From Strigamia acuminata (lineage: Eukaryota; Arthropoda; Chilopoda; Geophilomorpha; Linotaeniidae), in contig OX442314.1 in assembly GCA_949358305.1 (NCBI GenBank), positions 45,764,581 through 45,828,580 on the forward strand: a DNA stretch of 64,000 nt. Reading direction: 5' to 3'. Below are positions 1 through 10,694 of the stretch, one piece after another. The number at the start of each line of letters is the position of its first letter. Position 1 is the stretch's first letter. The notes under the pieces were generated by a model. The model was not told where the DNA came from. It searched no databases and saw nothing but the letters and a program-made list of their open reading frames with translations. The position numbers were made by a program, and so were the translations under genes.

Positions 1-2088
1 TTGCTCACGGTCGCGCGTCGACGTCGAAACGTGTCGAAACAAGCCGAAAAATGCAGGCAACCACGCGCGCGTCATGGGGTTTAAATAAGCGAACGGATGT
101 CGGTGCGGAAACTTATTTTCGGGACGAGTCGTTAGGGCTGCTGTCGTCGCCGCTCAACGGCCCCAACTGCTCCCATTCGCCGGTAGACCGAGCGAGAACG
201 GGTGCGTTCTATTTCCGATTCATTTATTTATTATTTTGACCGACCCGAAGGCCAGTCTGAGACCGAGAGAGGTGTTTGTTTAGAAAGGACCCCCTATCGC
301 CATACGCGAGAACCCGGCTACCACGCCGCTCGGCGGGTACTGCGCCGCTCGACCAAGCGGCGGGCCCGAGTTCCGCATTCGATCTGAAAGCGTTCGTGAA
401 GCCCGTTGAACGTGTTCGGAGAGACTTCCGTCGACTATGACGGCGCCAGACCACCGTGAGATGAAAATAAAATACGAAACGGCTGATTTTCTGTGAAATT
501 TTTATTACGACGAGTTGCGACGAAGATAACCTAATTAACGGTTAAAGCACGAACCGCAAAGTCGGTTCCACGACCGGAGAACTAAAATTTTAATCGTCTT
601 TCCTTTTGCGTGTAATATTTTTTTTTTACCCCGTACCGATCGCCACACCGGACACGAGTAGAATGCACGCGACCGCACGCGCGCTGCGAGGTTTAGACGG
701 ACGAAGAAATGCCGGTGCGGGAGCCTTTTTTCGGGGCGAGTCGTCGGGGCTACCGCCGCCGCTGCCGCCGCTCAACGACGCCACCCGCCCCTAGTCTCGC
801 CGGGACGGGAGCGTTCTATTTCCGATTTATTCATTTATTTGTTATTTTGACCGGCCCGAAGGCCAGTCTGAGCCCGAGACCGATTGGGGACCTGTCGACC
901 ACCCATTTGGTGCACAAGCATAAATACCGCACCACCGACCGATCCTCGGGTGGGAGAGGCGAATGCCATCTTGTCATCCAACGGGGATCGAGCGGCGCAC
1001 GAGACGGGGGCGACGGCCCTCTCACTTTGGTCTCGATCTGAGGATCCCCTCAAAATCCGTAGAACGCGATGATTGAAACTAACGCCTACTACGACGGCAC
1101 GAGACCCCCGGAAGATGAAAATAAAATGCATAACGGCTGATTTTCTATAAAAATTTTATTCCAACGAATTACGACGAAGATAACCTAATTAACGGTTAAA
1201 GCACGAGCCGCAAAGTCGGTGCCACGACCGGAGAATTAAAATTTTAATCGTCTTTCCTTTTTCGGGTGATCTATGCCGATCGCCACATCGGACACGAGTA
1301 GAATGCACGCGACCGCACGCGCACTGCGAGGTTTAGACGAGCAAACGGATGCCGGCGCGGGAGCTTATCTTTTGCGACGAGTCGTCGGGGTTGCCGCTGC
1401 CACCACCACCGCCACCGTCCAGCGACCCCAACCGCCTTTATTCGCCGACTCGTTTATTTATTTATTTATTTATTTATTTGTTTATTTTTTTTGACCGGCC
1501 CGAAGGCCGGTCTGAGACCGAGAGGTGCTCTCGACAAAGATGTGTCCACCGTTGGATGCAAGAACTCGGGTACCGCGCCACTCGACGGGTACTGCGCCGC
1601 TCGGACGAGCCACGGCCCCTCGTTCCGCTGGCGATCTGGAAACTCCCACAAAGTCCGTCGAACGCATCGAGCGAGACTCGCTCCGATTATGACGGCGCAA
1701 GACCCCCGAAAGATGAAAATGAAATACGGAAATGTCAATTTTCCGTAAAAATTTTATTCCGATAAATTGCGACGACGATAATCTAATTAACGATTAAAGC
1801 ACGAACCGCGAAGTCGGTTCCACAACCGGAGAATTAAAATTTTAATCGTCTTTCTTTTTCGTGTGATATTTTTTTTACCTCGTACCGGTCGCTACATCGG
1901 ACACGAGTAGAATGCACGCGACCGCACGCGCTGCGAGGATTAGACGGACGAAGGACGCACGAAGGGATGCCGACGCGGGACTTTATTTTCGGGGCGAGTC
2001 ATCGAGGTTGCCGCTGCCGCCGCCACTCACTCGACGACCCCAGCTGCCACTATTCGCCGGGACGAACGCGTTCTATTTCCCGACCTAC

Positions 2089-2143
<55 letters not shown>

Positions 2144-3140
2144 TTCATTTATTTATTTATTTATTTATTTTGACCGACCCGAAGGCCAGTCTGAGACCGA
2201 CGAAGCAAGGGAGGTTTAAAAAAGACGGGTATCGGATACCGTGCCGCTCGGCGGGTACTGGCGCCGCTCGACCGAGCGACGGGCCCGAGTTCCGCATTCG
2301 ATCTGAAAGTGTCGGCAAAACCCATCGAACGTGTTCGGGAAGACTCCCGTCCACAACGACGGCGCGAGACCCCCGGAAGATGAAAATAAAATACGAAACG
2401 GCTGATTTTCTGTGAAATTTTTATTACGACGAGTTGCGACGAAGATAACCTAATTAACGGTTAAAGCACGAACCGCAAAGTCGGTTCCACGACCGGAGAA
2501 TTAAAACTTTAATCGTCTTTCTTTTTCGGGTGATCTTTTTTTTACTCTGTACCGATCGCCACACCGGACACGAGTAGAATGCACGCGACCGCACGCGCTG
2601 CGAGGTTTAGACGGACGAAGGAATGCTGGTGCGGGAGCTTATTTTCGGGGCGAGTCGTCGGGGCTACCGCCGCCGCTGCCGCCGCTCAACGACGCCACCC
2701 GCCCCTAGTCTCGCCGGGACGGGGGCGTTCTATTTTCGATTTATTCATTTATTTGTTATTTTGACCGGCCCGAAGGCCAGTCCGAGACCGTGACGAAGCA
2801 AGGGAGTTATTTGATCGGATACCGCGCCGCTCGGCGGGTACTGGCGCCGCTCGACCGAGCGGCGGGCCCGAGTTCCGCGTCCGATCTGAAAGCATTCGCG
2901 AAGCCCGTCGAACGTGTTCGGGAAGACTCCCGTCCACAACGACGACGCGAGACCCTCGGAAGATGAAAATAAAATACGATACGGCCGATTTTCTATAAAA
3001 TTTTTATCCCGATAAGTCACGACGAAGATAATCCAATTAACCGTTAAAGCACGGGTCGCGGAGTCGATTCCACGACCGGGGAATCAAATTTCGACTGTCT
3101 GTCTTCCCCCGTTACCCGTTTTTTAATTCCGAGCGATGTC
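1..3140. repeat. Tandem array of about 0.6-kb units
   Basis: Nearly five copies of one unit follow each other. The anchor ATGAAAATAAAAT recurs at about 461, 1115, 1713, 2380 and 2963, so unit length varies from about 583 to 667. Each unit carries a CTAATTAACGGTTAAAGCACG block, a GGACACGAGTAGAATGCACG block, a CCCGAAGGCC palindrome, and a TTTA run whose length differs between copies and explains much of the length variation. The short reading frames over the array are not kept between copies, so I see no gene. It resembles a satellite or an intergenic-spacer repeat. It is cut by the window start. Confidence 0.85.
2086..2170. repeat. (TTTA)n microsatellite
   Basis: About twenty TTTA repeats lie inside the fourth tandem unit. 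Shorter TTTA runs occupy the same place in the other units and another lies at about 3232-3285. Confidence 0.9.
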
Positions 3141-3449
3141 CGGCGCGCGCCCGTTCGCTCCCTCCCTCTACCCGGAATAGACAGACGTGAGAACGGAGCA
3201 AAATCTCTGACCTCGGCCCGTCCCGCCGCTAGTTTATTTATTTTCGACTTATTTATTTATTTATTTATTTATTTATCTATTTATTATTTTGTTTGTTTAT
3301 TTAATTATTCTATTTCATTTTATTTTTTTAATGAATTATTATTATTATTGTTGTTTAGCTAGAAGTATGCTACGTCGCGTGTCATTATCGCCATTGTTAT
3401 CACCGGGCGTCGCGTCGGTTCATTCGCCAAAATCAGACAGACAGACACA
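3141..3449 (+). promoter_or_regulatory. Upstream region of the acidic-protein gene
   Basis: This is the stretch between the end of the tandem array and the first ATG of the next gene. It begins GC-rich and becomes TTTA/ATT-rich. I see no clear TATA box. It is taken as the probable 5' UTR and promoter from position alone. Confidence 0.3.
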
Positions 3450-4727
3450 ATGGACGCGACACGCGCTTCGCACACGGAGGTAAATTATTAAACCATTACT
3501 TGTAAAATGTTATTTTGTCAATTGGCCGCGTTCGCGTTTTGCGTGCGCAGAATGCACGAACTCACCGAGTTACTCGCGTAAACGTTAGCGTCGCCGTTGT
3601 TCTCGTCGCTAGACGAAACGACCAATTTGACGAATGGACGAACGAGTTTAACGAATTTGATAAAACTTAACGAGTGGACGAGATTAACGAATGAATGAAT
3701 AAATAAAAAAAAATAAAGAAATAAATAGGCGTTTGTTTCGGGGCAATTCGTATAGTGCAACGAGTCGTGCGGTGAAACTATAGCGCCCCCCTCTCGCTCG
3801 TCCTTCGGTCTCTTTTCCTCACCTCCACCCCTTCTTCTTTCGGTTTTACCGCGCTCGCGCTTCGATTTAATTCAATTTAATTTAATTTATTCCTTCTCTA
3901 CAGATGCCGATCGAAAACGAGAGCGAGAGTGGGAGCGAGAACGAGGCGCTGACGCAGCTGCAGCCGCCGCAGTCGCAGCTACCGTCGCAACCACCGTCAC
4001 CGGGGACGTCGGAGACGCCGACGCAGCCACAGTCGCCGGAGACGCAGCGAACGGTAAAGCGTCCCGGGGAAGCGGGCGATCCGGCGCCAACCAAAAAGGT
4101 ATCCCGTCAAGATTGTCGTCGTTCATTCGTCTATTCATTCGCCTATTCCCCCTCCATTTTCCAGCCGCGTCAAGACGGAGAATCGTCGCCAGCGCGCGTC
4201 GTCGCCTCGTCGTCGAGCGACGCCGTCCCATCTACGTCGTCCGCCGCTCCCTTGTCGGGCGGGCTGGAGGCTCCGGCAAAGACAGTGGCGGAGGAGGGAG
4301 AGGGCGAAGAAGGAGGAGAGGGAGGAGAAGGAGAAGAAGAGGAAGAAGAAGAAGATGAAGAGGAAGAGGAGGAAGAGAGCGACGACCGAGACGTCGCCGA
4401 TGGAGTCGAGTTGCTCCCGGCTGGAGGCCCCGTGTTCTCGCGTTTGGCGTTGGACGCGCACCGCGCTATAGTTAGAATGCTGATGCGCATGGTGAGTGAG
4501 TCAGTCGGTGGAAAACGTTCACCGTGCATGTACGCACCTTTTTTTCCCCGTATTTCGACAAACATTCGTTTTTTTTTTTTTTTTTTTTTTTTTAGCCGCC
4601 ACCCAACACTGGTGGCTCCTCCGACGCACCGGCGGTTACCCGCGAGTCGAAGAAACGGGACAGTGAGCGAATTCTCCACTAAGCGCCTCTTCGAATACTC
4701 ATCTTTTCTTCTCTCATTTCAGAATAG
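3450..4727 (+). CDS. Acidic, probably nuclear protein of unknown family (5 exons, 207 residues)
   Basis: The splice model is 3450-3479, 3904-4098, 4165-4491, 4596-4662 and 4723-4727. All junctions are GT-AG and phases agree; the TAG stop is at 4725-4727. The protein is rich in Ser, Pro and Gln at the N terminus. A basic KRPGEAGDPAPTKKPR stretch formed across the exon 2/3 junction looks like a bipartite nuclear localisation signal. Exon 3 encodes a long run of Glu with Asp and Gly, then a short hydrophobic/basic helix (FSRLALDAHRAIVRMLMRM), and the end is Lys/Arg-rich. The acidic run fits chromatin or histone-binding proteins, but I recognise no family and propose no function. The first ATG sits in a 30-base exon; a start at 3904 is the alternative. 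The acceptor of exon 4 follows a run of about 25 T. Confidence 0.6.
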
Positions 4728-4915
4728 ATGGATAGGCAGATAAAGGCGACATCGAGGATCGAAACGGCCAATATTTCATTTTATTTCATTTCATTTCATC
4801 TTTATTTTATTTTATTTTATTTTATTTTATTTTATTTTTTTATGTATTCGATTTGTTTATTAATTTGTTTGTTTGTTTTCATTTGTTTTCATCGATTCGT
4901 TTAAAATGCTAGACG

Positions 4916-4921
4916 AATAAA
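4916..4921 (+). terminator. Candidate polyadenylation signal AATAAA
   Basis: AATAAA lies about 190 bases after the stop codon of the acidic-protein gene, within an A-rich run with overlapping AATAAATAAA. The position fits a 3' end near 4940. Confidence 0.5.
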
Positions 4922-4940
4922 AAATAAATAAATAGATAAA

Positions 4941-5210
4941 CGAACTCGGTCGTTGTTGCGTGGCTTCTTTAAGCGAGCTCGGGGTTGCCTCGCACGCACG
5001 AGGGGCGCACCGGTAGTTACTTCCGTGGTGTTGCGCCGTGCACACCGTGCGCCGACGGTAGTTTGCGCGCATTGTCTGTCGCGCGACCCACTCGGTCTAT
5101 CGGTACGGAGGCATCGTCGTGGTTCGTATTTTGGAGCGGCCGTGTCTGGCCTCGAGAGGGAGAGGAGGGGGAGGAGGAGGAGGGAGGGGAGACGGTGACA
5201 AATATTTATT
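4941..5210. other. GC-rich intergenic stretch with purine tract
   Basis: No gene is seen. A G/A-only tract (GAGGGAGAGGAGGGGGAGG) lies near 5155-5190, just before the satellite. Confidence 0.4.
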
Positions 5211-7720
5211 TTGAAACAAATTACCGGGACTACCGGCGCTCGTTGGCGCCCGTTGTCCCGTGCGGGCCGTTAACGGGCCGCCGACGATCCCGCAACGGCC
5301 CCGTAACGGCCCGTACGGGCCGTTAACGGGCCGCACGAGGTTGGCGAGGCCGCCGCACGGGCCGCCGACGGTCCCGTAACGACCCCGTTAACGGCCCGTG
5401 CGGGCCGTTAACGGGCCGCCGACGGTCCCGTCACGATCCCGTAACGGCCCGTACAAGCCGTTAACGGGCCGCCGACGGTCCCGTCACGATCCCGTCACGG
5501 CCCGTGCGGGCCGTTAACGGGCCGCCAACGGTCCCGTCACGATCCCGTCACGGCTCGTGCGGGCCGTTAACGGGCCGCCGACGGTCCCGTCACGATCCCG
5601 TCACGGCCCGTGCGGGCCGTTAACGGGCTGCCGACGGTCCCGTCACGATCCCGTCAACGGCCCGCATGGAATCGTACGGGCCGTTAACGGGCCGCCGACG
5701 GTCCCGTCACGGTCCCGTCACGATCCCGTAACGGCCCGTACAAGCCGTTAACGGGCCGCCGACGGTCCCGTCACGATCCCGTCACGGCCCGTGCGGGCCG
5801 TTAACGGGCCGCCGACGGTCCCGTCACGATCCCGTCACGGCCCGTGCGGGCCGTTAACGGGCCGCCGACGGTCCCGTCACGATCCCGTCACGGCCCGTGC
5901 GGGCCGTTAACGGGCCGCCAACGGTCCCGTCACGATCCCGTCACGGCCCGTGCGGGCCGTTAACGGGCCGCCGACGGTCCCGTCACGATCCCGTCACGGC
6001 CTGTGCGGGCCGTTAACGGGCCGTTAACGGGCCGTTAACGGGCCGTTAACGGCCCGTTAACGGCGTAAAACCAAAAACAGGATTCGAGATTAATGTCTAT
6101 GAATGTTGTACGCGTTTTCACGTACGTGTTGTCGGTTGTTGATTTTTTCGATTTACGCCGTAACGGCCCGTTAACGGCCCGTCAACGGCCCGTCAACGGC
6201 CCGTCAACGGCCCGCATGGAGTCGTACGGGCCGTTAACGGGATCGTGACGGTCCCGTCACGATCCCGTCACGGCCCGTGCGGGCCGTTAACGGGCCGCCG
6301 ACGGTCTCGTCACGATCCCGTCACGGCCCGTGCGGGCCGTTAACGGGCCGCCGACGGTCCCGTCACGATCCCGTCACGGCCTGTGCGGGCCGTTAACGGG
6401 CCGTTAACGGCCCGTTAACGGCGTAAAACCAAAAACAGGATTCGAGATTAATGTCTATGAATGTTGTACGCGTTTTCACGTACGTGTTGTCGGTTGTTGA
6501 TTTTTTTGATTTACGCCGTAACGGCCCGTTAACGGCCCGTTAACGGCCCGTTAACGGCCCGTCAACGGCCCGTCAACGGCCCGCATGGAGTCGTACGGGC
6601 CGTTAACGGGATCGTGACGGTCCCGTCACGATCCCGTCACGGCCCGTGCGGGCCGTTAACGGGCCGCCGACAGTCCCGTCACGATCCCGTCACGGCCTTC
6701 GTTCCCGGACTTCGGCTCGCCGACGGCCCGTACGACCTCACGCGGGCCGTTAACGGGCCGTTAACGGGCCGTTAACGGCCCGTTAACGGCCCGTTAACGG
6801 CGTAAAACCAAAAACAGGATTCGAGATTAATGTCTATGAATGTTGTACGCGTTTTCACGTACGTGTTGTCGGTTGTTGATTTTTTCGATTTACGCCGTAA
6901 CGGCCCGTTAACGGCCCGTCAACGGCCCGTCAACGGCCCGTCAACGGCCCGCATGGAGTCGTACGGGCCGTTAACGGGATCGTGACGGTCCCGTCACGAT
7001 CCCGTCACGGCCCGTGCGGGCCGTTAACGGGCCGCCGACAGTCCCGTCACGATCCCGTCACGGCCTTCGTTCCCGGACTTCGGCTCGCCGACGGCCCGTA
7101 CGACCTCACGCGGGCCGTTAACGGGCCGTTAACGGGCCGTTAACGGCCCGTTAACGGCCCGTTAACGGCGTAAAACCAAAAACAGGATTCGAGATTAATG
7201 TCTATGAATGTTGTACGCGTTTTCACGTACGTGTTGTCGGTTGTTGATTTTTTCGATTTACGCCGTTAACGGCCCGTTAACGGCCCGTTAACGGCCCGTC
7301 AACGGCCCGCATGGAGTCGTACGGGCCGTTAACGGGCCGCCGACGGTCCCGTCACGGTCCCGTCACGGCGCGTGCGGGCCGTTAACGGGCCGCCAACGGT
7401 CCCGTCACGATCCCGTCACGGCCCGTGCGGGCCGTTAACGGGCCGCCGACGGTCCCGTCACGATCCCGTCACGGCCTGTGCGGGCCGTTAACGGCCCGTT
7501 AACGGCGTAAAACCAAAAACAGGATTCGAGATTAATGTCTATGAATGTTGTACGCGTTTTCACGTACGTGTTGTCGGTTGTTGATTTTTTCGATTTACGC
7601 CGTAACGGCCCGTTAACGGCCCGTCAACGGCCCGCATGGAGTCGTTCGGGCCGTTAACGGGCCGCCGACGGTCCCGTCACGATCCCGTAACGGCCCGTTA
7701 CGGCCAAGGGCCGTAACGGG
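5211..7720. repeat. GC-rich palindromic satellite with higher-order structure
   Basis: The basic monomer is 53 bases, for example from 5791 to 5844. It carries GGGCCGTTAACGGGCC, a near-perfect palindrome around the HpaI site GTTAAC, followed by CCGACGGTCCCGTCACGATC. From 6063 onward a non-palindromic cassette of about 100 bases recurs five times, starting near 6063, 6421, 6800, 7168 and 7505. It begins GGCGTAAAACC and ends TTTACGCC, so its ends are inverted, and it contains CACGTACGTG. Spacing is 358, 379, 368 and 337. Runs of CCGTTAACGG flip strand bias on either side of the cassette. The short open frames here are by-products of the repeat. Confidence 0.9.
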
Positions 7721-8290
7721 ATAACTGAGAGAGTCGGGTGCGAGACCACGTGACCCGGAGTGTGGTTTTTGGGGGCGAGGGCCGTCCTCCGACCGCGCCG
7801 TGACGCGCCCCGGGTCGGATCAAGAGGCGACCCGGTCGGAAACCGAACCTCGGGGTTCCTCGGGGCGTGGTTTTTTGGGGACGGGGGGAGGGGGGGATTG
7901 GGTCGCGTGCTCCGACCGCGCCGCAACGCGCCGTGGGTCGGTCACCAACCTTTGTCAATATTTTATAAATTTCCACGGAATTTCAACAATGTTTTACATA
8001 AGTCCGTCAAATCGGGCAGAAATATCCCGTACAATGTCGCTGCAATTCTGTGGAAATTTATCAGATATTGACAAAATTCGGTGACGGGCGGAAGGGCGAT
8101 TCCCGGGCGGAAGAGAGAGAGAGAGAGAGAAAGGGGGGACGGCCGGCGCCTACGCCGACGGGGCGCGGAGGGCGAGTGCACTGTTCACGCATGTGGGCGC
8201 GTGTGGACGCTCGATTTACTGGCGCGTTGGACAAGTCAAAAAAAATTTCCCAATGTCTGACAAAAATTCCATCGAATCACGGCAATATTT
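7721..8290. other. GC-rich duplicated block and short inverted-repeat element
   Basis: No gene is seen. Two diverged copies of TCCGACCGCGCCG plus flanking sequence lie near 7785-7830 and 7910-7950. A G-run cluster near 7877-7900 has four or more GGG tracts. An inverted repeat of about 40 bases follows: about 7945-7985 (TTGTCAATATTTTATAAATT) against 8043-8084 in reverse complement, enclosing about 60 bases, which looks like a small MITE. A GA run lies at 8112-8130. Confidence 0.5.
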
Positions 8291-8459
8291 GACAACACTT
8301 GCACAGATTTTTAGCAACATTCACCGGCGAGGTCGTTGATGAACTCGCTTTACCCCGATGAATCTCGCGCGACAACAACCCTGCGAAAATACCAAATCTC
8401 GTACGAATAATAAACACGGCGCAAACCGCACAAAAATCCACGACATAAAATCGAATGTC

Positions 8460-9182
8460 GTCTATCGGCACTCTCAGCATTCCCCCGGACATTTTCCGGA
8501 AGAGTTTGGTCCGGCCGGAATCCGAGGAATAGTCACTCCCAAAGTGCGGATTTTGCGGGTGCACTCGCTTCCGAAGGTTAAAAGCTCCTTCACCTTCTTT
8601 GGAATCTTGTTCCCATTCAGTTTCTAATTTAATAGCCCTCTTTAAATCCAAAATATTTAAATCTCTTTTTGCATGAAAAGCTCTGGCTATGTGAACATAT
8701 TTTGCACTTAACCCCTTGACTAAATAATAAACAATTTCACTTTCCTCTATTTCACGTCCTGCTGCTGCTGATCTTCTTCCAATGGCTATCACTCTGTTCA
8801 TATATTGTTCTACACTTTCACTTTTATTCATTCTAACACAAAACAACTCTCTTCCAATGTCAATTTGTTGATCTCGTTGATGTCCCGCATGGTGCGCTGC
8901 CAAATCGTTCCACAGTTTTCTTGCATTCTTTGTCCCAACGTGCATCGCTGCTTGCTCTGGTGCTAGAGTAACTACTATCACTCCTAGTGCTTCACTATTG
9001 CGTCGCTTCCATCTTCCATACGCCACTGCATTCTCTCGTGGTGGATTCTCCAACTGAATAACTGTATCCCACAAGTCCTTGGCATCCAAAATGGCTTCCA
9101 TCTGCATCCGCCATATTGCATAATTCCCTTCTTCCAACAATGGAACTCTGTTCAAACTTCCGGATTGGATTGCGTCCGCCAT
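8460..9182 (-). pseudogene. Copia gag fragment (UBN2-like), 3' truncated
   Basis: The open frame begins MADAIQSGSLNR and carries the typical Copia gag pattern: EEGNYAIWRMQMEAILDAK, later ARKLWNDLAAHHA, a Ser-Glu-X-Glu-QYMNRV segment, and YYLVKGLSAKYVHIAR. The frame stays open to 8277 but the sequence stops looking like Gag around 8460. The CCHC zinc knuckle expected next is absent. An upstream in-frame ATG at 9233 is less likely because it lies close to the primer-binding site. With no pol it cannot be autonomous. Confidence 0.75.
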
Positions 9183-9376
9183 TTTTGATCCAAAAACGTT
9201 CCAAATCGCCAAAATGTTCCAGAAAATTCTCAAAACTCACGATTTTTCCTCGACGCACTTTTCCACTCGTTTTTCACCGTTTTTCACTCGTTTTTCGTAC
9301 TTCTGTCGTCGTGGCTCTGCTTGGCTCTGCTTGACTCATCAACTTCTTGCCTCAAAAACAAACACCTCCCAAATAA

Positions 9377-9392
9377 CCACCCTCTGCTACCA
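9377..9392 (-). promoter_or_regulatory. tRNA primer-binding site (initiator Met)
   Basis: On the minus strand the sequence is TGGTAGCAGAGGGTGG. It matches the complement of the animal initiator-methionine tRNA 3' end with one mismatch, the usual primer for Copia elements. It lies three bases inside the LTR end (CACA). Confidence 0.75.
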
Positions 9393-9395
9393 CAT

Positions 9396-9633
9396 TGTGG
9401 AAAGTTCGACCTCTGGGTGTTGGTTTCTGGCAATGAGTGAACACAGACGAGTTGCAACAAACGTGTTGACCGATTGAACTTTATTCGGCGACTGAACCTC
9501 GTGGGTTCTCAACAATACAAGATCGCGTGCATGTGACTGCACGCGCAAAATAGAACACTTTCATAGAACATTCTGGAACGTTTAAACAATGAATACATTC
9601 GAAATCTATTTATAGAAACATAAATTACACACA
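9396..9633 (-). mobile_element. LTR of the Copia fragment
   Basis: The LTR is about 238 bases and begins TGTGTG and ends CCACA on the minus strand. It carries a TATA box (TATAAATAGA, rc of 9605-9614) and a polyadenylation signal (AATAAA, rc of 9480-9485), in the right order for a 5' LTR. Confidence 0.65.
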
Positions 9634-10170
9634 AATGTTGTGATCGAGTTGGATTTTTTCATTTTCTTTTAAATTTTTTGAATAGTTTGGATAGTTCTTC
9701 AGAAGAATCAAGAGAACACCACAGGGATGAGTCGACAGCGAAGAGTCAAGCAATGTTTTTATCTGAGAGGGAAGGGATTCAAGCCAGGGGCCGCGGTTAT
9801 GGCTAATTTAGGTCGGGTTAGGCCAGAATTCTATTATAAGTCGAAATAAATAAAATGTGATATGAAGTCTAAGGAATTGAATGTAATCAAATCAAATCTT
9901 TGAAAAAAAATTAGAAAAGCCTGGTGCTATCTGAATAAAACATGGCTACTTATCATCAACATACTACGAAGCATTCAAGTTTTATTATTAATTTTACAAA
10001 TAAGCCTAAATGGTGTGTGAAATCAGCATGTTGAAGTTCCTCAGTAGAAACAAATTAAAAATTTGGTCCCAAACCATCTAAACTTGGTCGCTGCTGAAAT
10101 TATAAACAACCTTGTCATCACAGCAGAAACGGCGTTTTCTAACAGGCGCCATTTTGGTTCCAGTGGTGTC
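9634..10170. repeat. Dispersed repeat, copy A
   Basis: The segment recurs in opposite orientation at 51001-51476 (copy C) and at 58851-59105 plus 62125-62325 (copy B, split by an insertion). Shared landmarks are TTCTTCAGAAGAATCAAGAG, CTTATCATCAACATACTACG, TGAAGTTCCTCAGTAGAAAC and GGCGCCATTTTGGTTCC. No open reading frame is conserved. It ends about 525 bases before the VPS13B start codon. Confidence 0.8.
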
Positions 10171-10694
10171 ACCATTATCAGTTATTTAAACCAAAAATAA
10201 AAATTCTAAAACAAAATGATTTAATTAATTTTTCTTTTTTTTTTCATTTTTCGACGATTAAACTTTGGTTTTTCTATTTATTTATTTCACTCAATCCCTA
10301 AACCTAATCTCCGGCCACTTTTACTTTCGGCAGATGTCACTAGGTCGCGGTGATCATCCAAACCGACCAAACATTTGCGGAAACTAAAAGTAATATTCGT
10401 CTGTAAAGAAAATTAATCATTCACAGGTGTTCCACGACACGCGGCACATGTCGAACAATAATTTTTCCACATTTCCGGATGCTTTAAAAACCGTAAAAAC
10501 CTTAAAAATTCATCCTGTCGATCCGTAAAAAACACAAGTGATGTGACCGCCTCACGTAAGATCAGCTGACTCGCCACTTTCAATGTCAACTTTTTGCTCG
10601 TTAAACACGCGAAATGAATATTTAAATTCTTCCCACAGACCCAACCCACACGAAATGAACTCCAGATAAGGAAAATTCGTGCCTTTACGTGAGA
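10171..10694 (+). promoter_or_regulatory. VPS13B upstream region (duplicated at 57.06-58.85 kb)
   Basis: This holds the presumed promoter and 5' UTR of VPS13B. Nearly the whole stretch has an inverted partner at 57059-57253 and 58586-58850. Blocks such as CGGCAGATGTCACTAGGTCG and GTAAGATCAGCTGA are shared. No TATA box is evident. Conservation in both copies may only reflect recent duplication. Confidence 0.5.

Larger units (their letters stand above)
8290..9633 (-). mobile_element. Truncated Copia-type LTR retrotransposon
   Basis: Read on the minus strand it has an LTR (9396-9633), a primer-binding site (9377-9392), a gag start at 9182 and a gag that degenerates near 8460. No protease, integrase or reverse transcriptase follows and no second LTR is seen, so the 3' part is deleted. 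The LTR side abuts the dispersed repeat that begins at 9634 and appears to have inserted into it. Confidence 0.75.

Noticed and set aside
4170-4679. 169-codon minus-strand frame with poly-Ser and poly-Lys
   Set aside because: It is the complement of the poly-Glu exon and of the T-run before exon 4 of the acidic-protein gene.
5557-5751. Open frames within the GC satellite
   Set aside because: They are made entirely of repeat units and vary with unit number.
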